A DNA stretch of 17,904 nt, from contig CAJFUT010000107.1 of assembly GCA_904420255.1 (NCBI GenBank), positions 1 through 17,904 on the forward strand, in the 5' to 3' direction. Shown piece after piece: positions 1 to 6,034 of this stretch (within the stretch, counting starts at the first letter, position 1; every line of letters starts with the position of its first letter). The notes below the pieces were generated by a model. That model saw nothing but the letters and a program-made list of their open reading frames with translations. It did not search any database and was not told where the DNA came from. Position numbers and translations under genes: made by a program. Source of the DNA: an uncultured Angelakisella sp. GTDB lineage: Bacteria; Bacillota; Clostridia; Oscillospirales; Ruminococcaceae.

Positions 1-1
1 G

Positions 2-814
2 CAGATCCCGGAGTACCTGGAGCGGCTGGGCCTCAATGCCTTTGAGTACCAGTGCGGCAGGGGAGTCCGGGTGAACCCGGATACCGCCGCCAGCCTGAAG
101 AAGGACTGCGGGGAGCGGGGCATCCGCCTCTCCCTCCACGCCCCCTATTACATTTCCCTTTCCAGCCTGGAGGAGGAGAAGCGCCGGGGCAGCGTCCGCT
201 ATATCCTGGAATCTGCCCGGGCGGCCCGGCTGCTGGGGGCGGACCGGGTGGTGGTCCACACCGGCTCCTGCGCCAGGCTGAGCCGGGAGGAGGCCCTGGA
301 GCTTGCCAAGGGCACCATCCGGGAGGCGCTGGCTGCCCTGGAGGAGGAAGGGCTTTCGGACATCACCCTCTGCCCGGAAACCATGGGCAAGATCAACCAG
401 CTGGGGACTCTGGAGGAGGTGCTGGAGCTTTGCTCCATCGACGAACGCCTCCTGCCCTGCATCGACTGGGGGCATCTCAACGCCAGGACCCTGGGGAAGA
501 TGACCACAGGGCAGGATTTTGAAGAAGCCTTCCGCCTTTTTGACGACAGACTGGGCCGGGACCGGCTGCGGGTTTTTCATTCCCATTTTTCCCGCATCGA
601 GTACACCCAAAACGGGGGAGAGAAGCGCCACCTCACCTTTGCGGATCAGGAATACGGCCCGTGGTTTGAGCCCTTGGCGGAACAGATATTGAAGTATGGG
701 TGCAGCCCGGTGATCATCTGCGAATCCGCCGGAACCCAGAGCGAGGACGCCGCGGCGATGCGGGACATTTTCCGCGAGGCGGCGGACCAATGGAAAGGAG
801 AGGACGTTCCATGA
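2..814 (+). CDS. Endonuclease IV-like TIM-barrel protein (5' end missing)
   Basis: The frame is open from the window edge, so the true start lies upstream; 270 residues are visible, close to the usual length of the family. The order of motifs matches AP endonuclease family 2 (xylose-isomerase-like TIM barrel, EndoIV type): SLHAPY (His46 of the visible part), VVHTGS (His86), CPETMG (Glu126), CIDWGH (Asp155, His158), FHSHFS (His193, His195), KRHLTF (His210) and IICESAG (Glu241). In E. coli EndoIV such residues hold three zinc ions and cut DNA 5' of abasic sites. The Asp of the family's D-x-H zinc motif appears to be Lys here (K-R-H), so zinc occupancy or substrate may differ. The stop overlaps the next start as ATGA, implying translational coupling. 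The superfamily call is secure; DNA repair activity is an inference. Confidence 0.75.
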   Translation, partial: QIPEYLERLGLNAFEYQCGRGVRVNPDTAASLKKDCGERGIRLSLHAPYYISLSSLEEEKRRGSVRYILESARAARLLGADRVVVHTGSCARLSREEALELAKGTIREALAALEEEGLSDITLCPETMGKINQLGTLEEVLELCSIDERLLPCIDWGHLNARTLGKMTTGQDFEEAFRLFDDRLGRDRLRVFHSHFSRIEYTQNGGEKRHLTFADQEYGPWFEPLAEQILKYGCSPVIICESAGTQSEDAAAMRDIFREAADQWKGEDVP

Positions 815-1881
815 ACCATCGCATTGAAAGGCTGATCCCGCTGCTTCCGGAGGATGTGGACGGGGTCCTCATCACCTCCCCCTGCAACCGCTATTATTTC
901 ACCGGGATGCGTTCCACCGAGGGGGTGCTGCTGGTGACCCGGGAAGCCAGCTACGCCCTGATGGATTTCCGGTACATCGAGGCGGCCCGCAGGACCATCC
1001 AAAACTGCCAGGTGATCCTCCAGGAAAGCCTGAGAAGGCAGCTGGGAGAGCTGGTAAAAAAGCACGGAATCCGGCGGCTGGCCCTGGAAACTTCCTACCA
1101 GACTGTGGGGGAGATGAACCGCTTCGGGGCTATGCTGCCGGGGGTTCAGCTTCTCACCGACGACCGGGTGGACCGGGCCATTCTGGAGCTGCGGCGGATC
1201 AAGGACGACCGGGAGATCGGCTGTATCCGGGCTGCTCAGAGGATCACCGACCGGGCCTTCACCAACATTCTGGAGTTTATCGCCCCCGGGCGTACCGAGC
1301 GGGAGGTGGCGGCGGAACTGGAGCATCTGATGCGCCAGGGGGGCGCGGAGAGGACCTCCTTCGACACCATCTGCGTCGCCGGCCCCAATTCCAGCCTGCC
1401 CCACGGCGTCCCCGGGGACCGGCCCATCCAGGCGGGGGATTTCCTCACCATGGATTTCGGCTGCGTGGTGGAGGGCTACTGCTCCGATATGACCCGCACC
1501 GTGGCGGTGGGGCACGTCACCGAGGAGATGGAAAGGATTTACAGCCTGGTGCTGGAGGCCCAGCTGGCGGCCCTTGCCAAGGCGGCCCCCGGGGTCCCCT
1601 GCCGGGAGGTGGACGCCGCCGCCAGGGACCTGATCTACCAGGCGGGCTATGAGGGATGCTTCGGCCATGGCACCGGCCATTCCCTGGGGCTGGAAATCCA
1701 TGAGGAGCCCCGCTTTTCCCCCGCCGCCGATGCCCTCTGCACCCCGGGCATCGTCATGTCGGTGGAGCCGGGAATCTATCTGGAGGGGCGGTTCGGCTGC
1801 CGCATCGAGGACATTGTCCTCATTACCGACAAGGGGGCGGAGGACCTGACCCACAGCCCCAAGAAGCTCCTGGTGCTGTAA
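811..1881 (+). CDS. M24 family metallopeptidase (Xaa-Pro aminopeptidase/dipeptidase-like)
   Basis: A 356-residue cytoplasmic peptidase of the creatinase/prolidase fold, expected to release the N-terminal residue before proline or to split Xaa-Pro dipeptides. The N-terminal part (about 1-125) is the creatinase-like domain, and the C-terminal pita-bread domain holds all five metal ligands: Asp215 (TMDFG), Asp226 (SDMTRT), His290 (GTGHSLG), Glu319 (SVEPG) and Glu333 (RIED). The probable catalytic His297 is in IHEEP. The ATG at 811 follows an AGGAGAGG ribosome site and overlaps the upstream stop by 4 nt; upstream in-frame starts would lie deep inside the previous gene. It sits directly before efp, the same order as yqhT-efp in Bacillus subtilis. 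The exact specificity (aminopeptidase P or prolidase) cannot be settled from sequence. Confidence 0.9.
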   Translation: MNHRIERLIPLLPEDVDGVLITSPCNRYYFTGMRSTEGVLLVTREASYALMDFRYIEAARRTIQNCQVILQESLRRQLGELVKKHGIRRLALETSYQTVGEMNRFGAMLPGVQLLTDDRVDRAILELRRIKDDREIGCIRAAQRITDRAFTNILEFIAPGRTEREVAAELEHLMRQGGAERTSFDTICVAGPNSSLPHGVPGDRPIQAGDFLTMDFGCVVEGYCSDMTRTVAVGHVTEEMERIYSLVLEAQLAALAKAAPGVPCREVDAAARDLIYQAGYEGCFGHGTGHSLGLEIHEEPRFSPAADALCTPGIVMSVEPGIYLEGRFGCRIEDIVLITDKGAEDLTHSPKKLLVL

Positions 1882-1895
1882 ACTGCTTCGCCCGG

Positions 1896-1935
1896 ACTGC
1901 TTTTTCAGGAAAAGCAGTTGGGAAGCCCTCTTTTT
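1896..1935 (+). terminator. Probable intrinsic terminator after the M24 peptidase gene
   Basis: A perfect 9-bp stem (ACTGCTTTT at 1896-1904 pairing with AAAAGCAGT at 1910-1918, loop TCAGG) lies 14 nt after the peptidase stop. The T-rich run (CTTTTT, 1930-1935) starts 11 nt after the stem, farther than in a classic terminator, so efficiency is uncertain. A second copy of the left arm, AACTGCTT at 1881-1888, could pair with the same right arm (1912-1919). Confidence 0.45.
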
Positions 1936-1957
1936 CCAAAAAGATGAAGAATATGCC

Positions 1958-1987
1958 TTGCATCACCATGTAGTCGTATGGTAGAAT
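1958..1987 (+). promoter_or_regulatory. Likely housekeeping promoter for efp
   Basis: TTGCAT (1958-1963) and TAGAAT (1982-1987) are spaced by 18 nt and match the sigma-A consensus well. The pair lies in the AT-richer gap after the peptidase hairpin and about 45 nt before the efp start, leaving a short leader that contains the AGGGAGG ribosome site. Confidence 0.6.
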
Positions 1988-2031
1988 AGCTTGGATAAGA
2001 GTTGTATCAAAGTTTAGGGAGGTATCATTGC

Positions 2032-2589
2032 ATGATTTCTGCTGGCGAATTCAGAAACGGCGCCACCTTTGATATGGACGGTGGTGTTTACTCCATCATC
2101 GAGTTCCAGCACGTCAAGCCGGGCAAAGGGGCGGCTTTTGTCCGCACCAAGATCCGCAACGTCATCACCGGGGCGGTGGTGGAGAAGACTTTCAGCCCCA
2201 CCGAGAAGTTCCCCGTGGCCATGATCGAGCGCCGGGATATGGAGTATCTCTATAACGACGGCGACCTCTACTACTTCATGGACAGCGAGACCTATGAAAA
2301 CCTGCCCATCAACGCCTCGGTGCTGGGGGACAACTTCAAGTTTGTCAAGGAGAACACCGTGGTGAAGGTGCTGTCCTATAAAGGCTCCGTCTTCGGGGTG
2401 GAGCCCCCCAACTTCATGGAGCTGGTGGTAACCAAGACCGATCCCGGCTTTGCGGGGAACACCGCCACCAACGCCACCAAGCCCGCCACCCTGGAAACCG
2501 GCGCTGAAATCAAGGTTCCCCTCTTCGTCAACGAAGGGGACAAGATCCGGGTGGACACCCGCACCGGCGAATACATGGAAAGAGCTTAA
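2032..2589 (+). CDS. efp: Elongation factor P
   Basis: A 185-residue protein of the standard EF-P length. It enters stalled ribosomes near the E site and promotes peptide bond formation at polyproline stretches. Domain I (about 1-63) has the KOW-like fold and the loop [10 protein letters not shown], with Lys32 at the tip where EF-P proteins carry their modification. Domains II (about 65-128) and III (about 129-185) are OB-like, and the C-terminus has the family signature [13 protein letters not shown]. The ATG at 2032 lies 9 nt after AGGGAGG; an in-frame TTG at 2002 is rejected because it lies upstream of that site. No EpmA/EpmB-type modification gene is visible in the window. Lys32 corresponds to the position modified with 5-aminopentanol in B. 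subtilis, so a Bacillus-like modification is plausible. Confidence 0.97.
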   Translation: MISAGEFRNGATFDMDGGVYSIIEFQHVKPGKGAAFVRTKIRNVITGAVVEKTFSPTEKFPVAMIERRDMEYLYNDGDLYYFMDSETYENLPINASVLGDNFKFVKENTVVKVLSYKGSVFGVEPPNFMELVVTKTDPGFAGNTATNATKPATLETGAEIKVPLFVNEGDKIRVDTRTGEYMERA

Positions 2590-2627
2590 AGGAAAGACAC
2601 AGCGTAAAAAGGAGGTTCGTGCCGGCT

Positions 2628-3083
2628 ATGACCGTTACGGAAAAGGTGGCCTACCTGAAAGGGTTGGCGGAAGGAATGAAGATCGACGAATCCACCAATG
2701 AGGGGAAGCTGCTGCTGAGCATCATTGACACCCTGGATGACATCGCCCTTTCTGTTTCCGATCTGGAGGACAGCGTGGAGGAACTCAGCGCCCAGGTGGA
2801 CGAGATCGACGACGATCTGGGGACCGTGGAGGAGGACCTTTACGGCGACGATGACGAATGCGGCTGCGGCTGCGAGGATGACGACGAGGAGGATTTCGAC
2901 GACACCCTCTACGAGGTGGAGTGCCCCAGCTGCGGCGACGTCATCTGCCTGGACGAGGGAATGCTGGAGGAAGGGGAGATCGATTGCCCCAACTGCGGCG
3001 AAAAGCTGGAATTCGACCTTGAGGATGATGGGGAAGAGGCTGACGAGTGCGGCTGCGGACACCATCACGACGAGGAAAAATAG
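2628..3083 (+). CDS. CD1247-like acidic zinc-ribbon protein downstream of efp
   Basis: A 151-residue, strongly acidic protein. The N-terminus (about 1-70: VTEKVAYLKGLAEG, then LLSIIDTLDDIALSV and a heptad-like stretch) resembles the CD1247 N-terminal domain family found beside efp in Clostridia; its function is unknown to me. The middle and C-terminus form a treble-clef or zinc-ribbon pattern with Cys99-x2-Cys102 and Cys120-x2-Cys123. It is flanked by a CGCGC cluster (Cys78, 80, 82) and a C-terminal CGCGHHH metal-binding-like tail (Cys141, Cys143, His145-147). The start is ambiguous: GTG at 2619 is only 3 nt after AAGGAGG, while ATG at 2628 is 12 nt after it. I chose ATG because the conserved part begins there. 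Only 38 nt separate it from efp, so the two are probably cotranscribed. Confidence 0.8.
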   Translation: MTVTEKVAYLKGLAEGMKIDESTNEGKLLLSIIDTLDDIALSVSDLEDSVEELSAQVDEIDDDLGTVEEDLYGDDDECGCGCEDDDEEDFDDTLYEVECPSCGDVICLDEGMLEEGEIDCPNCGEKLEFDLEDDGEEADECGCGHHHDEEK

Positions 3084-3103
3084 TCTGAAAACAGGTGGAA
3101 CCT

Positions 3104-3149
3104 GGGCGGCCGCGGGAAAAATGGACGGCCGCCCGGTGCCTGCCTTTTT
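3104..3149 (+). terminator. Probable intrinsic terminator after the zinc-ribbon gene
   Basis: GGGCGGCCG (3104-3112) and CGGCCGCCC (3126-3134) form a perfect 9-bp GC stem with a 13-nt A-rich loop, 20 nt after the stop. A T5 run follows at 3145-3149. The 10-nt gap between stem and T-run is longer than ideal, so readthrough into the Gx/rnf region is possible. Confidence 0.5.
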
Positions 3150-3160
3150 CATGTAGCGGC

Positions 3161-3181
3161 CATTCCCGGGCCCGGGGAATG
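3161..3181. other. GC-rich inverted repeat upstream of the Gx-transporter gene
   Basis: CATTCCC (3161-3167) and GGGAATG (3175-3181) flank GGGCCCG. This nearly perfect 21-nt palindrome ends 25 nt before the ribosome site of the next gene. It could be a DNA operator or an RNA hairpin in the rnf-region leader. I found no convincing -35/-10 pair in the 3084-3217 gap, so the promoter of the Gx/rnf unit is not identified. Confidence 0.4.
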
Positions 3182-3217
3182 AAACAAGCAGGGGACGGCA
3201 TCTATTGGGAGTGTGAA

Positions 3218-3742
3218 ATGGTGACCACGAAAAGGACGCATCCGGCCAGGGAAATCGCCCTGATGGGCCTTCTTTTTGCCATGGCCATGGCGCTGAGCGT
3301 GGCGGAATCCCTCCTGCCGGTGCTGCCGATGCTTCCTCCCGGCTTTAAGCTGGGCCTGTCCAACATCGTCACGATGTATGCCCTGTTTATGCTGGGGGTC
3401 CGCAAGGGCCTCACCATCGCGGTGCTGAAGTCCTGCTTTGTGCTGCTGACCAGGGCCCCTGTGGCGGCCTTCCTGAGCCTCTGCGGCGGGCTGGCCTCGG
3501 TGCTCTGCATGGCTCTGCTGGCGAAGGTGGGCGGCCTGCGGCGGGACTATCTGCTGCTGAGCGTCGTGGGCGCCCTGGCCCACAACACAGGGCAGATGTT
3601 CGCCTGCGCCCTGGTGATGGGAAGCGGCCTTGTTTTCTATTATCTGCCGGTTTTGATTGTTTCAGGTGTTGTCATGGGGATCGTTACCGGAGTGGTTCTC
3701 AAGGTAGTGATGCCCTATATCAATAAATTAAACCGCAACTAG
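3218..3742 (+). CDS. Gx transporter family / heptaprenyl diphosphate synthase component I-like membrane protein
   Basis: A 174-residue, very hydrophobic protein with about six membrane segments. It carries the family stretch PPGFKLGLSNIVTMYAL (about residues 40-56) and the later GALAHNTGQM motif, recalling the S-component-like fold of the Hpre_diP_synt_I / Gx transporter family. Members are often named heptaprenyl diphosphate synthase subunit I, but the sequence looks like a small transporter or substrate-binding membrane protein. Such genes occur beside rnf operons in Clostridia. The ATG at 3218 follows TTGGGAG by 6 nt; an in-frame ATG at 3179 lies inside a palindrome and has no good ribosome site. 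Only 27 nt separate it from rnfC with no terminator, so it is probably the first gene of the rnf operon. Substrate unknown. Confidence 0.8.
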   Translation: MVTTKRTHPAREIALMGLLFAMAMALSVAESLLPVLPMLPPGFKLGLSNIVTMYALFMLGVRKGLTIAVLKSCFVLLTRAPVAAFLSLCGGLASVLCMALLAKVGGLRRDYLLLSVVGALAHNTGQMFACALVMGSGLVFYYLPVLIVSGVVMGIVTGVVLKVVMPYINKLNRN

Positions 3743-3769
3743 CAACTAGAGATTTGGAGGGATGTGCAA

Positions 3770-5077
3770 GTGCCATCATTATTCAGCAAAGCGTTAAATG
3801 GTGTCAGTGTCAAGCACTGTAAAAACACCGCCGAAAGCGCAGCTGTCAGGATGCCTGTGCCGGACAAGGTCGTGATCCCCATGATTCAGCACATGGGCGC
3901 CCCCTGTGAGCCCCTGGTCAAGGTGAAGGACACCGTGACGGTGGGGCAGCTCATCGGGGACAGCAACGAGTTTCTGTCCGCGCCGATCCATTCCAGCGTT
4001 TCCGGTACGGTTACCGCCATTGAGGATTTCGTCACCTCCGGCGGTGAAAAGTGCAAGAGTGTGGTGATCGCCACCGACAAGCTCCAGACCGTCAGCCCCG
4101 ATGTGGTTCCCCCTGTGGTCAACAGCAGGGAGGACTTTTTGAAGGCTGTGCGCAGCTGCGGGCTGGTGGGCCTTGGCGGCGCGGGCTTCCCCACCCACAT
4201 CAAGCTGAACCCTAAAAATCTGGATCAGGTGGACACTTTGGTGGTCAACGGCGCCGAATGCGAGCCCTATATCACCTGCGATATGCGGCTGATGCTGGAA
4301 AGAACCGACAGCATCATGGGCGGCATCCAGGCGGTGATGAAGTATTTGGACATCAAGACCGCCGTCATCGGCATTGAGGACAACAAGCCCGAGGCTATCG
4401 CCAAGATGACCGAGGCCGCCTCCAAGCTGGAGGGTGTTTCGGTGCTGACCATGAAATCCAAATACCCCAAGGGCGCCGAAAAGGTCATCATCTACGAGGC
4501 CACCGGCCGGGTCGTGGGGGAGGGCCAGCTTCCCGCCGACGTGGGCGTCATCGCCATGAACGTGGCCACCCTCAGCAAGCTGGATGAATACCTCAAGACC
4601 GGGATGCCTCTGGTGGAAAAGATGCTGACGGTGGACGGCGGCGCTGTGGCCGAGCCGAAGAACGTCATCGCCCCCATCGGCACCCCCATCAAGGACCTGA
4701 TGGACTTCTGCGGCGGCTATAAGAGCGAGCCTCACAAGCTGCTGATGGGCGGCCCCATGATGGGCATCTGCGTTTACAGCGACGAGTACCCCGTCCTGAA
4801 AAACAACAACGCGATTCTGGCCTTTGACGAGGAACAGAGCAAGCCGGTCAAGGAAACTGCCTGCATCCGCTGCGGGCGGTGCCTGCGGGCCTGCCCCTTC
4901 GACCTGGCTCCCGCGGCCATGGACAGGGCCTATCATCTGGGGGATGTGGATTCCCTCCGTTCCCTCAAGGTGAACCTGTGCATGGAATGCGGCTGCTGCT
5001 CCTATGTCTGCCCCGCCCACAGGGAGCTGGCCATGTATAACAAGCTGGGCAAGCGTATGCTCAGAGAAGCGAAGTAG
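3770..5077 (+). CDS. rnfC: Rnf complex subunit C (NADH/FMN and iron-sulfur subunit)
   Basis: A 435-residue peripheral membrane protein on the cytoplasmic side that exchanges electrons with NAD+/NADH. The N-terminal part has a barrel-sandwich-like domain (about 20-90). The FMN/NADH-binding region carries GLGGAGFP (134-141) and NGAECEPY (about 160-167), followed by an SLBB-like region. Two [4Fe-4S] motifs sit near the C-terminus: Cys365-x2-Cys368-x2-Cys371-x3-Cys375 and Cys404-x2-Cys407-x2-Cys410-x3-Cys414. Two in-frame GTG codons are possible starts: 3764 is 3 nt after GGAGG and 3770 is 9 nt after it. I chose 3770 by spacing, which alters the N-terminus by two residues. Length and motif order are those of clostridial RnfC. 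It is the first rnf gene of the order C-D-G-E-A-B. Confidence 0.96.
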   Translation: MPSLFSKALNGVSVKHCKNTAESAAVRMPVPDKVVIPMIQHMGAPCEPLVKVKDTVTVGQLIGDSNEFLSAPIHSSVSGTVTAIEDFVTSGGEKCKSVVIATDKLQTVSPDVVPPVVNSREDFLKAVRSCGLVGLGGAGFPTHIKLNPKNLDQVDTLVVNGAECEPYITCDMRLMLERTDSIMGGIQAVMKYLDIKTAVIGIEDNKPEAIAKMTEAASKLEGVSVLTMKSKYPKGAEKVIIYEATGRVVGEGQLPADVGVIAMNVATLSKLDEYLKTGMPLVEKMLTVDGGAVAEPKNVIAPIGTPIKDLMDFCGGYKSEPHKLLMGGPMMGICVYSDEYPVLKNNNAILAFDEEQSKPVKETACIRCGRCLRACPFDLAPAAMDRAYHLGDVDSLRSLKVNLCMECGCCSYVCPAHRELAMYNKLGKRMLREAK

Positions 5078-5089
5078 GGGGTGTGAAGA

Positions 5090-6034
5090 TTGTCTAATCT
5101 GAAGATCGTTTCTCCCGCGCCCCACTTCCGGAGCGGGGAGAGTACCAGCTCCATCATGCTCAGCGTCGTGGCGGCGCTGATGCCGGCGGCGGTGGTTTCC
5201 GTGCTGGTTTTTGGCTTCCGGGCCCTGCTGCTGGAGGCTGTCTGCGTCGCCGCCTGCGTGTTCTTTGAATTCCTGTTCCGGGTTGTCATGTGCAAACGGG
5301 ACAACACCATCGGCGACTGCAGCGCCATCGTCACCGGCCTGCTGCTGGCCTTCAACCTCCCCGTGGGGATCCCCATCTGGATGGCGGTTCTGGGCTGCGC
5401 TGTGGCCATCATCGTCACCAAGCAGCTTTTCGGCGGCATCGGCCAGAACTTCGCCAACCCCGCCATTGTGGGCCGCATCTTCCTGCTGATCTCCTTCAGC
5501 AGCCAGATGTCCACCTGGGCGGACCCCAAGGGCTATTTCGGCGTCGACGCCGTTTCCGGTGCGACCCCTCTGGCGTTGCTGAAGAACGGCTCCCCCCTGG
5601 CGGACCTGCCTGATATGCTGAATATGCTGCTGGGCATCCGGGGCGGCTGCGTGGGCGAAACCTGCATCATCGCCCTGCTGATCGGCGGTATTTACCTGAT
5701 CTGGAAAAAGGTCATCACCGCCACCACCCCCGTGGTCTTCCTGCTGACCATCGTGGTTTTCTCCATGCTGTTCGGCCTCAACCCCGCCTATGAGCTGGTG
5801 GCCGGCGGCGCGGTGCTGGGCGCCTTCTTTATGGCTACCGACTACGCGACCTCTCCTTCCACTGAGAAGGGCAAGGTGATCTTCGCCATTGGCTGCGGCA
5901 TTATCACCATGGTCATCCGGGCTTTCGGGTCTTACCCGGAAGGGGTGTCCTTCTCCATTCTGCTGATGAATATCCTGACCCCGCACATTGACAGTCTGAC
6001 CAGAAAGAAGCCTTTTGGAGGTGTTGTGAAATGA
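5090..6034 (+). CDS. rnfD: Rnf complex subunit D (flavin-binding membrane subunit)
   Basis: A 314-residue integral membrane protein with about nine or ten hydrophobic segments, the RnfD/NqrB counterpart. It holds flavin and forms part of the ion-translocating membrane core. The motif VSGATPL contains Thr159, the expected phosphoester-linked FMN site made by an ApbE-type flavin transferase, which is not in this window. The TTG start at 5090 is supported by AGGGGGTG (5076-5083) 6 nt upstream, and the protein starts with a short cytoplasmic segment before the first membrane helix. The gap from rnfC is 12 nt, and the stop overlaps rnfG as ATGA. The family call is firm. Confidence 0.95.
   Translation: MSNLKIVSPAPHFRSGESTSSIMLSVVAALMPAAVVSVLVFGFRALLLEAVCVAACVFFEFLFRVVMCKRDNTIGDCSAIVTGLLLAFNLPVGIPIWMAVLGCAVAIIVTKQLFGGIGQNFANPAIVGRIFLLISFSSQMSTWADPKGYFGVDAVSGATPLALLKNGSPLADLPDMLNMLLGIRGGCVGETCIIALLIGGIYLIWKKVITATTPVVFLLTIVVFSMLFGLNPAYELVAGGAVLGAFFMATDYATSPSTEKGKVIFAIGCGIITMVIRAFGSYPEGVSFSILLMNILTPHIDSLTRKKPFGGVVK

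Noticed and set aside
3660..3760. A promoter directly upstream of rnfC
   Set aside because: TTGTCA at 3669 and CTATAT at 3715 are present but not at usable spacing from partners; no convincing -35/-10 pair was found.
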